The notes under the pieces are model-generated. The model saw only the letters and a list, made by a program, of their open reading frames with translations, was not told the origin of the DNA and made no database searches. Below, piece by piece: positions 26,135 to 34,974 of a stretch of DNA of 64,000 nucleotides (position 1 is its first letter; every line of letters starts with the position of its first letter). Both the position numbers and the translations under genes were made by a program. Source of the stretch: Planctomycetaceae bacterium (GTDB lineage Bacteria > Planctomycetota > Phycisphaerae > Sedimentisphaerales > Anaerohalosphaeraceae); contig JAJFTK010000048.1 in the NCBI GenBank assembly GCA_021372945.1, positions 1 through 64,000 of the forward strand. Direction: 5' to 3'.

Positions 26135-27375
26135 TGCCTGCTGAGATGAAGCGGCCGATGGGTCGTGCATTTGGTATGGAGCAACTGTTGGGCGATGACT
26201 GCATAACGCGCGTTAGTGTCTTAACAGGCAAACAGATGGCCGCGATCGCCTCGGTTGCTTTGGCCGGCGGCAGGGCCAGATCCATCCTGTCGGATGTTTT
26301 TCGCGCATCGAGTGCCTCGACCGTCCAAGGCGGTCAAATCCATTTCGCCCCAGGCAAGATTTTGCACGGGACTTTATTGGATAACGACAGGATCGTGGAT
26401 GAAGTGGTCATCGGCTGCGAGGCAAATGACTGCTTTGTCGTGCACTGTCACGGAAACCCGCTGCTCACCCAGCAGGTCGTTAAACTGTTTGAATCAAAAG
26501 GAGCCGCGTGGACGGACAGCGAAGAATTTGTTCTGGAGCAGCGGCGGTCAACAGCCGCTGACATGATCGAGGCCGAAGCGGGGCTTTGGATGCAGAAAGC
26601 CGCCACGCTTACCGGCGTCAAGATCATTGCCAATCAGGTGACCGCCGGCCTGCTGCCGACAGTGCGAAAGTGGCTGGCGGATTTCGAACAAATGACGCTT
26701 GCGGAACTCTGGACCGGCTGCCACCAGGTCCTTCGCAAGTCCAGCCGTGCAAAGTACCTGATCCATCGCTGCCGCATCGTCCTGGTCGGTCCGCCCAATT
26801 CAGGCAAGAGTTCGCTGCTGAACTATTTCGCGCAGAAGGAGCAAGCCGTTGTCGCGCCGGTCCCCGGTACGACGCGGGACTGGGTCAGCGTGACCTGTCG
26901 TCTCGGTCCGCTCCTGGCCGACATCGTCGATACGGCCGGTCTGGATGAAACACTCGCAGCGGGCAGCGAGATCGACGGCATGGCCCAGCAAACGACCCTG
27001 GAGCTTATTCAATCGGCCGATATGAATATTTACGTTTACGATGCCTCCAAAGTCCGCCAGGGCCAGTCGCTGCTGTTTAATCTCGGCAGTCTCAAAGCCG
27101 TCATCGCCGCCAACAAATGCGACCTCCTGATGCCGACTGAGCGGCAGTCCCTCTACAGCAAGTACGTCGCCATCAGCGCCAAGACCGGCGAAGGCATTGA
27201 CCGCCTGGTTCGCACGATTACCGCCGCCCTGAAGGTGGATGACTTCGATTGCACCGCCCCCGTCTGCTTTACAGACAGACAGCTTGCCATCATCCGAAAA
27301 CTGATCCATACAAAAGAAAAGGAGCAGGCCAGGAATTTGTTATCGTCTCTTTTATACGGTGAGGGGAGAAAATAA
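26134..27375 (+). CDS. TrmE/MnmE-like GTPase lacking the C-terminal Cys motif
   Basis: A 413-residue protein with the three-part layout of MnmE: a short N-terminal folate-binding-like domain (about 20-120), a helical domain, and an inserted Ras-like GTPase. Motifs are G1 VGPPNSGKSS, G2 GTTRDW, G3 DTAGLDE, G4 ANKCDL and G5 SAKTGEG. MnmE ends in a conserved C-(I/L/V)-G-K whose cysteine is needed for tRNA wobble-uridine modification. This protein ends LLSSLLYGEGRK without it and is also shorter than the usual 450 or so residues. So it is probably a TrmE paralogue with another function rather than MnmE itself. Its ATG overlaps the pheT stop, implying coupled translation. Confidence 0.85.
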   Translation: MPAEMKRPMGRAFGMEQLLGDDCITRVSVLTGKQMAAIASVALAGGRARSILSDVFRASSASTVQGGQIHFAPGKILHGTLLDNDRIVDEVVIGCEANDCFVVHCHGNPLLTQQVVKLFESKGAAWTDSEEFVLEQRRSTAADMIEAEAGLWMQKAATLTGVKIIANQVTAGLLPTVRKWLADFEQMTLAELWTGCHQVLRKSSRAKYLIHRCRIVLVGPPNSGKSSLLNYFAQKEQAVVAPVPGTTRDWVSVTCRLGPLLADIVDTAGLDETLAAGSEIDGMAQQTTLELIQSADMNIYVYDASKVRQGQSLLFNLGSLKAVIAANKCDLLMPTERQSLYSKYVAISAKTGEGIDRLVRTITAALKVDDFDCTAPVCFTDRQLAIIRKLIHTKEKEQARNLLSSLLYGEGRK

Positions 27376-27433
27376 AAAACTGCATCATGGGTCAAAATGG
27401 AAGTCCGCAGGACTTGGGTCATAACGGTTTTTC

Positions 27434-27461
27434 TTGAGAAATCTTTCCATTTCTGTATAAT
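27434..27461 (+). promoter_or_regulatory. Promoter of mutS, near-leaderless
   Basis: TTGAGA (27434-27439), a 16-base spacer and a perfect TATAAT (27456-27461). The expected transcription start (27467-27469) falls one to three bases before the mutS ATG at 27470, and no Shine-Dalgarno sequence precedes that ATG. Confidence 0.6.
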
Positions 27462-27469
27462 CCCTTTTT

Positions 27470-30088
27470 ATGGCACAAACGGCCGACAATCTGACCCCGG
27501 CCATGAAACAGTATCGCCAGTTCAAGCAGAAATACGCCGATGCGATCCTGTTTTTTCGGATGGGTGACTTTTACGAGACCTTCTTCGAGGATGCGCAGGT
27601 CTGCTCCAAGGTGCTGGGGCTTGCGCTGACCTGCCGCAACAAGAACAGCGACAACCCCGTTCCTTTGGCCGGCCTGCCATACCATGCCGTCGATGGCTAT
27701 CTGAAAAAAATGCTTCAGGCCGGTTACAAGGTGGCCGTCTGCGAGCAGGTCGAGGACCCGCGAAAGGCCAGGGGCGTCGTCAAGCGCGATGTCATCCGCG
27801 TCGTTACGCCCGGCACGCTCACCGATGATATGCTGCTGGAGGCGCGGGAGGATAATTTCCTGTGCGCGATCAGCCTTGGTCCAAAAGGCGCGGCGCTGGC
27901 GTGGGTCGATATCTCCACGGGCCATTTTTTCACGCAGGACATCGCCGAGCCGTCGCTGATGGATGAACTGCTCCGCCTGTCTCCCCGCGAGGTGCTTCTG
28001 GCCGAAAGCCGCGGCGAACTCTTTTCCGCCCAGCAAAAGCAGTTGGCTGCGCAGGTGCGTCAATTGACCGGCGCCGTCGTGACCGAACGGCCGGGCTGGT
28101 ACTTTGACCCTTATACCGCCCGTGAAAAGCTGCTCAGGCATTTTGGCGTCAATACGCTTGAAGGGTACGGGATCGGCGATGATTTTGAGGGCATCCGTGC
28201 CGCCGGAGCGGTTTTGGAATATCTCGAAGAAACGCAAAAGGCGTCGCTGGCCCATATCTCGCGGATCCAGCGCATCGTTCCCGGCGGGTACCTGCAGATC
28301 GATCCCGTCTCGCTGCGTTCACTGGAGATCCTGCGAACGATGCGCAATGAAGGCACGCAGGGCAGCCTGCTGGAATGCATTGACCGCACGCTCACCGGCA
28401 TGGGCTCCCGCCTGCTTCGCCGCTGGATATGCAGGCCTTTGCGCACCGTCAAAGAAATTACAGATCGCCAGGACGCGATCGAGCAATTTGTAAACGACGA
28501 CCAATTATGTACGGACATTCGCAAGACACTAAAGCAGGTTGCCGACCTGGAACGGATCGCGTCGCGCGTATCCACATTTCGGGCAAGCCCTCGGGACCTG
28601 GTTTCACTTGCCTCCACATTGCGAAACATCCCTCGCATCCGGCAGTTGCTTGAACCGCACAGCACCACGTTATTGGAAGCACTATGCCGCGGGTGCGACT
28701 GCATGGACGACTTGGCCGCGATGCTGGAACAGGCCATCGAGCCCGAACCGCCTTCTCATCTGCGCGAAGGTGGGGTCATCCGCGCAGGTTTTGACGAAAA
28801 ACTCGACCAATTGCGGACCTTCAGCACGAATGGCCGCAGTTGGCTGGCCGAATACCAGCAGCGGCAGATCGAACGCACCGGCATTGATAAACTCAAGGTC
28901 GGCTTCAATAACGTGTTTGGCTATTATATCGAGATCGGCCACCAGTACGCCGACAAGACGCCGCCCGATTATGTCCGCAAGCAGACTGTTAAAAATGCAG
29001 AGCGGTACATCACTGATGAATTGAAGAAGTACGAAGAGCAGGCCCTCGGCGCGCGTGAAAACGCGATCCAGCTTGAAAATGAGCTGTTCGAGCAGATCCG
29101 GACGGAATCCGCAAAATACATCGCGCGCTTGCAGCAGCTTGCACACGTTTTGGCCATGGCCGATTGCTTTTCGGCGTTCGCTTATCTGGCCCGGCAGGGC
29201 CGTTATGTGCGCCCGATCATAACGGATGGACGCGAGCTTCGAATTATCGAAGGGCGTCATCCTGTGCTGGCCGAACGCCTCGGTGCCGAGTTTGTCCCCA
29301 ACGATGTGGACCTGGGCCTCGATGGCAAGGACCTGGCGCTGATCACCGGCCCCAACATGGCCGGCAAGAGTACGTATATTCGTCAAACCGCGCTGCTGGT
29401 CGTACTGGCGCAAACAGGCTCGTTCATCCCCGCAAAGGAAGCGGCCATCGGAGTCGCCGACAAGATCTTCACCCGCGTCGGGGCCTCGGATGAACTGACC
29501 CGAGGGCAAAGCACCTTCATGGTTGAAATGACCGAGACAGCCAACATCATCAATAATGCGACGGATCGTTCGCTGGTCATTTTGGATGAAGTAGGGCGGG
29601 GCACCAGTACTTACGATGGACTCTCGCTTGCCTGGGCAATCACGGAGCACCTGGCGAATGTAGTTCGCTGCAGGACGCTTTTTGCGACGCATTACCACGA
29701 GTTGACCGAGCTGGGCCAGATCCTGGCAAACGTGAAGAATCTCAATGTCGCCGTGCGCGAATGGGCCGGTGAAGTCGTGTTCCTGCACAAGATTATTCCT
29801 GGCGGGACGGACAAGAGCTATGGGCTGCACGTGGCCAAACTGGCCGGCATCCCCAAAGCGATCCTGGGCCGCAGCAAAGAAATCCTCGATGACCTGGAAA
29901 ATACGTTTGCCAAGGAAGCCTCCGGCGAACATCTCTCAAAGAACAAGACCGCCGACGAGCAGCAGCTTCTTTTTATTCAAAAACATCAATCGGTTCTCGA
30001 CAGGCTCAGGGAAGTCCAGATCGATCAGCTTACTCCGATTCAGGCAATGAATCTGCTATCTCAAATTCAAAAAGAAATAGAGAATTGA
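27470..30088 (+). CDS. mutS: DNA mismatch repair protein MutS
   Basis: Recognises mismatches and small loops and recruits MutL. The 872-residue protein has the complete MutS1 layout: mismatch-reading domain with the Phe34-Tyr35-Glu36 wedge in FFRMGDFYETF, connector, lever and clamp (FNNVFGYYIEIG). The C-terminal ABC ATPase has Walker A GPNMAGKST (residues 627-635), STFMVEMTETANI, Walker B VILDEVGRGTSTYDGLS and the TLFATHYHELTEL switch. Length is as in E. coli MutS, so it is MutS1 and not the MutS2 recombination type. ATG 27470 directly follows a promoter -10 without a ribosome binding site. mutL is not in the window. Confidence 0.97.
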   Translation: MAQTADNLTPAMKQYRQFKQKYADAILFFRMGDFYETFFEDAQVCSKVLGLALTCRNKNSDNPVPLAGLPYHAVDGYLKKMLQAGYKVAVCEQVEDPRKARGVVKRDVIRVVTPGTLTDDMLLEAREDNFLCAISLGPKGAALAWVDISTGHFFTQDIAEPSLMDELLRLSPREVLLAESRGELFSAQQKQLAAQVRQLTGAVVTERPGWYFDPYTAREKLLRHFGVNTLEGYGIGDDFEGIRAAGAVLEYLEETQKASLAHISRIQRIVPGGYLQIDPVSLRSLEILRTMRNEGTQGSLLECIDRTLTGMGSRLLRRWICRPLRTVKEITDRQDAIEQFVNDDQLCTDIRKTLKQVADLERIASRVSTFRASPRDLVSLASTLRNIPRIRQLLEPHSTTLLEALCRGCDCMDDLAAMLEQAIEPEPPSHLREGGVIRAGFDEKLDQLRTFSTNGRSWLAEYQQRQIERTGIDKLKVGFNNVFGYYIEIGHQYADKTPPDYVRKQTVKNAERYITDELKKYEEQALGARENAIQLENELFEQIRTESAKYIARLQQLAHVLAMADCFSAFAYLARQGRYVRPIITDGRELRIIEGRHPVLAERLGAEFVPNDVDLGLDGKDLALITGPNMAGKSTYIRQTALLVVLAQTGSFIPAKEAAIGVADKIFTRVGASDELTRGQSTFMVEMTETANIINNATDRSLVILDEVGRGTSTYDGLSLAWAITEHLANVVRCRTLFATHYHELTELGQILANVKNLNVAVREWAGEVVFLHKIIPGGTDKSYGLHVAKLAGIPKAILGRSKEILDDLENTFAKEASGEHLSKNKTADEQQLLFIQKHQSVLDRLREVQIDQLTPIQAMNLLSQIQKEIEN

Positions 30089-30098
30089 ATGCTGTGCC

Positions 30099-30122
30099 TG
30101 CCGAAGCGGCAAATGCATTTTT
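30099..30122 (+). terminator. Possible mutS terminator
   Basis: TGCCG (30099-30103) and CGGCA (30107-30111) form a tight 5-bp hairpin 10 bases after the mutS stop, followed after six bases by TTTTT. The stem is short, so this is a weak candidate. Confidence 0.35.
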
Positions 30123-30215
30123 CGATATCCGGATGCTCCACAATAAACAATGTGTCATAACCTCTCTTCAGCTAAGGACATAACGTACAAGTCCCCGCGC
30201 CGTTGAAGATTCTTA

Positions 30216-30243
30216 TTGACACACTCCCAAATAAAGCTATAGT
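30216..30243 (+). promoter_or_regulatory. Promoter of PAS-GAF kinase gene
   Basis: TTGACA (30216-30221, perfect), 16-base spacer, TATAGT (30238-30243, five of six). Start expected near 30250, giving a leader of about 80 bases before ATG 30330. Confidence 0.6.
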
Positions 30244-30329
30244 TAACGAATCATTTGGAAGAGACACGTTGAGACGGACTTATTGATTCGGTGAAGTGTG
30301 GCGAACGGGAGTTCCAGGCAATTTAGAGA

Positions 30330-32975
30330 ATGCAAGGCGATCGTGTCATGGCCGACTGTGCGAATCATGCGTTCTATCGAACCTTTGCCGACCATTCCTG
30401 TAAAATGGAATGCTGGCATGCGCCGGATGGCCGTCTAGTTTACGTTTCTCCTGCCGGCGAACATATCACAGGATATACCCGCCAGGATTTTTACAGCGAC
30501 CAGGATCTTTTCTTGCGAATCATTCATCCCCAGGACCGTCCTGCATTCGAAGCGCACTGCTCGGCTGCCGGGACGCAGAATTCTACCATGCTGCAGGACG
30601 TGCAATTCCGGATTACGCGCAAGGACGGCCAACCGCGCTGGCTGCGTCTGCTCCGCAGAACCGTTTGCGACCGGCGCGGACAAGTGTTAGCTTTCCGCAG
30701 CACCTTTAGCGATATAACCGCTCAGAAGCAATTGGAGCACCAACTCCAGGAAAGCATGGATTTGGTCCAAAGCGTCCTCGATAATCCCCATCTGCTCGTG
30801 GCGTGCATGGATCGCGATTTCAATTTTCTTCGCGTCAATGCGGCCTACGCCAAAGCCGATAACCGCGACGTCGATTTTTATCCGGGCAAAAACTATTTTG
30901 AACTTTATCCGAATGATGAAAACAAAACCATTTTTCAGAAAGTGGTCCAAACCGACGAGTCCTATTCGGCACAGGCTCACAAATTCGAGTATGCCGAACA
31001 CCCCGAGCGCGGAGAATTCTATTGGGACTGGAATCTCGTCGGCAGCAAAGACGAGAATGGAAACACGACCCGCCTGGTGCTGACGTTGGCCGATGTGACC
31101 GAACGAAAGCGCGCGCAGGATGCTCGCCAACGCATGATGGAACGCAATGAAACGCTGGTCGGGGCCTCTGAAGATATTCTGCGCGCCGATAACAGCGACC
31201 TGCTGGTGAAAACGATCGCCCGAACCGCGCGCGTCATCACCCAATCGTCTTTTGCACTTGCGGAGAATGGCCGCCAAGAGGACGCGCCCTCCTATAGGGC
31301 CTTCTTAATGAATGACCAGATGCATCCCCCGTGCCTCAACGAGATGGTTGTCGCCTGCAAGGACCGATTGTATTCTGAGATTATCGTGCAGGGACGCGCT
31401 GTGAGGTTCTCGCGGGAGCAGTTGAGCCAGCATCGCCTGTTCCAGGACCTGCCTGCGGATCATGCGAATCTGAACGGCTTGATCGCCGTACCCTTGTTTA
31501 ATTCGCGGTCGTCCGTGAATGGGCTGATCCTGGTGGCCCATAAGGAACATGGCTCGTTTGCGGAAGAGGATGAAGCCGAATTGAAACGGCTGGCGGCCAT
31601 CAGTTCGCTGGCTGTGCAGCATCTGGAGGCGCGCGAACAGTTGACCCGCGAGCGGGATCGGCTCGATCAGCGGGTCCGTCAGCGAACGGACGACCTGGAA
31701 CGCACCGTCCGAACGCTGGGGGAAGAGGTCCTTCAGCGCGTTCAGGTCGAAGCCGATCTGAACGCGACCAACGCGGAACTTCTGCAGCGTGCCAAGCGCC
31801 TGTCGAAGATGGCTTCGGACCTGACGATCGCGGAACATCGCGAACGGTCGCGGCTGGCCGAAGTCCTTCACGATGGGCTGCAGCAGATCCTGCTGGCGGC
31901 CAAACTGGAGCTTTCGATCATTGCCGCCAAGGTCAGCCGCGCGCAGCGGCATGCCGTCGATCATGTCATTGAACTGCTCAAAGACAGCATCCATGCCTCG
32001 CGCACGCTGACGGTCGAATTGTACCCGCCCGTCCTGCGGGAAGCCGGTATCGTGGGCGCGCTGGAATGGCTTGTGCGATGGATGTCTGAAAGGTACGGGT
32101 TCAAGGTCGAACTGGAAAAATCGGATGATGTGAATATCCGCCGCGAGGATTTCTGCATTGTGGTGTTTCAATCCATTCGGGAACTGCTGTTCAACGCGGT
32201 CAAACATGCGCAGGTCAACGAAGCCCGTGTCATGATCCGCCAAAACGGGGATTTTGTCGAGTTCACGATCCGCGACGAAGGAAAAGGGTTCGATCCCCAA
32301 ATGGTCTCCGATTCGTCCGAGACGGGCGGATTCGGTTTATTCAGCATCCGTGAACGGCTCCGGCTGCTCGGAGGCAAGCTTGTGATCATCAGTGCGCCCC
32401 AGGCCGGATCCACGTTCGTGCTGACCGTGCCGGCTGACGTGACGCTCAAGCCCGAAGAGGTGGTCTCGGTCCCGAAGCGCAGGATCGAAACCATTGGCCA
32501 GCCGCCGGGGCACGCGGCATCCAGGGAAAATGCGATTCGCATCCTGTTGGTGGATGACCACACGGTGATGCGCAGGGGATTGGCCACATTGCTTCGGCAG
32601 GAGCCGGATATGAAGGTCGTGGGAGAGGCGGCCACCGGCGAGGAAGCCATTCAATTGGCATTTCAGCTTAAACCTGACGTCATCCTCATGGATTTCGGTT
32701 TGCCCGGGATCAACGGCGCCGAGACCACGCGCAGGATCTGTTCGGAACTGGATTGCGCGCGCGTCATCGGGCTGTCCATGTTCGATGAGCAGGACCGTGC
32801 CGCCGCGATGTTCGAGGCCGGGGCCAGCGCGTATGCCACCAAAAGCGAGTCCCCGCTTATTCTGCTTGCGGCGATCCGGTCAGTCGTTTTGCCTTTGAAA
32901 CAGGCGGATCATCTCCGGCAGGATCCATCTTTAAATCCCGAACCGGATGGGGGCAGCAATAAAAATCCGCGATAA
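30330..32975 (+). CDS. PAS-PAS-GAF histidine kinase with C-terminal receiver
   Basis: An 881-residue soluble sensor, no membrane segment seen. Order: PAS 1 (about 15-130, with GRLVYVSPAGEHITGYT), PAS 2 (about 140-255), GAF (about 270-425) and a coiled coil (430-485). A NarX/DesK-type HisKA_3 domain with phospho-acceptor His514 (LAEVLHDGLQQILL) comes next, then the ATPase domain (RELLFNAVKHA, DEGKGFDP, GGFGLFSIRERL). The receiver domain (about 735-855) has ILLVDDHTVMRRGL and phospho-acceptor Asp788 (ILMDFGLPG). The tail lacks a helix-turn-helix, so output must pass to another regulator; the NarL-type regulator at 50023 is a candidate but not adjacent. The ligand is unknown. Confidence 0.93.
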   Translation: MQGDRVMADCANHAFYRTFADHSCKMECWHAPDGRLVYVSPAGEHITGYTRQDFYSDQDLFLRIIHPQDRPAFEAHCSAAGTQNSTMLQDVQFRITRKDGQPRWLRLLRRTVCDRRGQVLAFRSTFSDITAQKQLEHQLQESMDLVQSVLDNPHLLVACMDRDFNFLRVNAAYAKADNRDVDFYPGKNYFELYPNDENKTIFQKVVQTDESYSAQAHKFEYAEHPERGEFYWDWNLVGSKDENGNTTRLVLTLADVTERKRAQDARQRMMERNETLVGASEDILRADNSDLLVKTIARTARVITQSSFALAENGRQEDAPSYRAFLMNDQMHPPCLNEMVVACKDRLYSEIIVQGRAVRFSREQLSQHRLFQDLPADHANLNGLIAVPLFNSRSSVNGLILVAHKEHGSFAEEDEAELKRLAAISSLAVQHLEAREQLTRERDRLDQRVRQRTDDLERTVRTLGEEVLQRVQVEADLNATNAELLQRAKRLSKMASDLTIAEHRERSRLAEVLHDGLQQILLAAKLELSIIAAKVSRAQRHAVDHVIELLKDSIHASRTLTVELYPPVLREAGIVGALEWLVRWMSERYGFKVELEKSDDVNIRREDFCIVVFQSIRELLFNAVKHAQVNEARVMIRQNGDFVEFTIRDEGKGFDPQMVSDSSETGGFGLFSIRERLRLLGGKLVIISAPQAGSTFVLTVPADVTLKPEEVVSVPKRRIETIGQPPGHAASRENAIRILLVDDHTVMRRGLATLLRQEPDMKVVGEAATGEEAIQLAFQLKPDVILMDFGLPGINGAETTRRICSELDCARVIGLSMFDEQDRAAAMFEAGASAYATKSESPLILLAAIRSVVLPLKQADHLRQDPSLNPEPDGGSNKNPR

Positions 32976-33003
32976 AAAACTCTACGGACGTTGACGGACA
33001 TCG

Positions 33004-34113
33004 ATGATTGGTTCAACGCATTGTAAGGTATCCCTGAAAGCGTGTGACGGGCGCAGCATTCGCGCTCCGTTGCTAAAGTGGTTCCGCTCGAACGCGCGCG
33101 ATTTGCCCTGGCGGCGCAACCGCACGCCCTACGCCGTTTGGATCTCGGAAATGATGCTCCAGCAAACGCAGGCCGCCGCGGTCGTTCCTTTTTTCAACCG
33201 GTTTATGAAGCGCTTGCCGTCGGTGCAGCATCTTGCAGCGGCGCGACTGGATACCGTGCTTAAATTGTGGGAAGGGCTGGGCTATTACGCGCGGGCGCGC
33301 AATCTGCACAAAACAGCCGTGATCCTGGTGCGGGATTTCAAAGGCCAAATGCCCTCGGCTGTGGACCAACTGAGGGAACTGCCCGGCATCGGACGGTACA
33401 CGGCCGGCGCCATCGCCAGTATCGCGTTTAACCGTCCGGCCCCGATCCTTGACGGCAATGTGACCCGCGTGCTCTGCCGCCTCTTCGCTATCGATAAACC
33501 CGCGCATTCTCCGCAGGTGCAAAAGCAGCTATGGGATCTTGCCGCAGCGCTTGTGCAATGCCCGACTCCGGGTGATTTGAATGAGGCGCTCATGGAACTG
33601 GGCGCGGTTGTCTGTACGCCGCGCAACCCGGCTTGCCCTATCTGCCCTCTAAAAAAAACATGTCTAGCCCTGCGGTCGAACCGGTGCGGCGAACTGCCCA
33701 TTCAGAAAACCGCGTCTCGTTTACCGCATTTTACGGTGGTCGCCGGGGTAGTTTTGACAAACGGCAAAGTATTGATCGACAAGCGGAAACCCGATGGACT
33801 CCTGGGAGGGCTCTGGGAATTTCCGGGCGGCAAGAAGAAGAAAAGCGAATCATTTGCCGAGGCGGTCAAGAGAGAAGTGTTTGAAGAAACGGGTATCGAA
33901 GTGACGGTCGGAAAACGCCTGTGTCTTGTTCACCATACCTATTCGCATTTCCGCATTACGCTGCACGTGTATCTGTGCCGATACGAAAGCGGCACCGCCC
34001 GGCCCATTGATTGTGCGGCTGTCAAGTGGGTTGACTTCCACGGTTTGACACAGCGTGCTTTTCCAGCCGCCAATATCAGGATCATCGAAAAGCTGCGATC
34101 CATACTTGCATAG
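33004..34113 (+). CDS. mutY: A/G-specific adenine DNA glycosylase MutY
   Basis: Removes adenine mispaired with 8-oxoguanine. The 369-residue protein has WRRNRTPYAVWISEMMLQQTQ with the catalytic Glu, the helix-hairpin-helix LPGIGRYTAGAIASIAF, and the catalytic Asp in ILDGNVTRVLCRLF. The [4Fe-4S] motif is Cys204-x6-Cys211-x2-Cys214-x5-Cys220. The C-terminal NUDIX-like domain (about 235-365: GLWEFPGGKKKKSE, REVFEETGIEV) senses 8-oxoguanine. With mutS nearby, the window holds two post-replicative repair genes, though not in one operon. A run of A at about 33651-33658 lies inside the gene but the frame is intact. Confidence 0.95.
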   Translation: MIGSTHCKVSLKACDGRSIRAPLLKWFRSNARDLPWRRNRTPYAVWISEMMLQQTQAAAVVPFFNRFMKRLPSVQHLAAARLDTVLKLWEGLGYYARARNLHKTAVILVRDFKGQMPSAVDQLRELPGIGRYTAGAIASIAFNRPAPILDGNVTRVLCRLFAIDKPAHSPQVQKQLWDLAAALVQCPTPGDLNEALMELGAVVCTPRNPACPICPLKKTCLALRSNRCGELPIQKTASRLPHFTVVAGVVLTNGKVLIDKRKPDGLLGGLWEFPGGKKKKSESFAEAVKREVFEETGIEVTVGKRLCLVHHTYSHFRITLHVYLCRYESGTARPIDCAAVKWVDFHGLTQRAFPAANIRIIEKLRSILA

Positions 34114-34299
34114 ACCTGATCAGGCGCCGACGGCGAAAAAAGAACAAAGTGCCGGCGCAAGAGCCCCGTGTTCGCTGACCCAAACTGTCAAAATGAAAGT
34201 TGGCATTGCGCAAAATTGGCAGGATTTGCCTCTGTGTTCTCGGCAATGTAACGTCTCTAAGTTATGTAAATAGCTGGAGTTAGAGCCGTACCTTATAGT

Positions 34300-34315
34300 T
34301 GGCACGCGGTTTGTA
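34300..34315 (+). promoter_or_regulatory. Sigma-54 promoter of hsp20
   Basis: TGGCAC (34300-34305), five bases, TTGTA (34311-34315). This matches the -24/-12 consensus TGGCAC-N5-TTGCW with one change (C to T in the -12 element). Start expected near 34326, about 60 bases before the hsp20 ATG. No convincing -35/-10 pair was seen in the rest of 34114-34386. Confidence 0.65.
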
Positions 34316-34386
34316 TTTCATCTGATAGCAGACGTGAGCTGAACAAAAAAGACCAGAAACACGTAATTTTGGAAAGGAGAATGATT

Positions 34387-34875
34387 ATGGTATTTCAGGA
34401 ATTAGCACCTTGGAGACGGTCAAGAAGCACGGTTCGTCCTGGCCAGGATGATTTTACGCTGGGATCGCTGCAGCGGCGCGTCAACAGGATGTTTGACGAT
34501 TTCTTTAGCGACTTCGAACAACCCGCTGCGGCCCAAATGGAATTTATGCCCCGGATCGACGTCTCGGAAACGGACAATGAGATCAAGGTCACGGCGGAAC
34601 TGGCCGGGATTGACGAAAAGGATGTCGAAGTAACCGTAAATGATGACGTCTTGACGATCAAGGGCGAAAAGAAGGACCGTCGGGACGAGAAGAACCAGCG
34701 GATGTTCCTGTCAGAGCGATCGTATGGCTCGTTCAGCCGGTCGATTGCCCTGCCTGAATCCATTCAGCAGGACAAGATCAGCGCGGTTTTCAAGCAAGGG
34801 ATCCTGACGCTGACGCTTCCCAAAGCGCCTGCCCAAGAGCCCAGGGCCAAAAAGATTGAGATCAAAACCGCGTAG
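34387..34875 (+). CDS. Small heat shock protein, Hsp20/alpha-crystallin family
   Basis: ATP-independent holdase that binds unfolding proteins and forms oligomers. The 162-residue protein has an N-terminal arm (about 1-50) and the alpha-crystallin domain (50-145: PRIDVSETDNEIKVTAELAG, VTVNDDVLTIKGEKK, SFSRSIALPESIQQDKISA, KQGILTLTLPK). A C-terminal I-x-I (KIEIK) docks neighbouring subunits. ATG 34387 is preferred because AGGAG lies seven bases upstream; ATG 34381 and a TTG at 34369 are in frame. A sigma-54 promoter precedes it, and the HtrA gene follows 99 bases downstream, so the two protein-quality genes may respond together. Confidence 0.95.
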   Translation: MVFQELAPWRRSRSTVRPGQDDFTLGSLQRRVNRMFDDFFSDFEQPAAAQMEFMPRIDVSETDNEIKVTAELAGIDEKDVEVTVNDDVLTIKGEKKDRRDEKNQRMFLSERSYGSFSRSIALPESIQQDKISAVFKQGILTLTLPKAPAQEPRAKKIEIKTA

Positions 34876-34918
34876 CATCCGATGATGAAAAGGGGCGGGC
34901 CTGTGTCACAGCAGGCCT

Positions 34919-34938
34919 GCCTGTTTTAATAAACAGGC
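34919..34938. repeat. Hairpin between hsp20 and htrA
   Basis: Perfect 8-bp arms GCCTGTTT and AAACAGGC around TAAT, embedded in further AGGCCTG copies. No T-run follows, so it may slow decay or partly terminate the hsp20 transcript rather than end it. Confidence 0.45.
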
Positions 34939-34974
34939 CTTGCAGGCCAGATAAGTTTTTCGAAAGGGACAGGT

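Noticed and set aside
33648..33662. Homopolymer A run in mutY as a programmed or accidental frameshift
   Set aside because: The reading frame continues through the iron-sulfur cysteines and the NUDIX domain without interruption.
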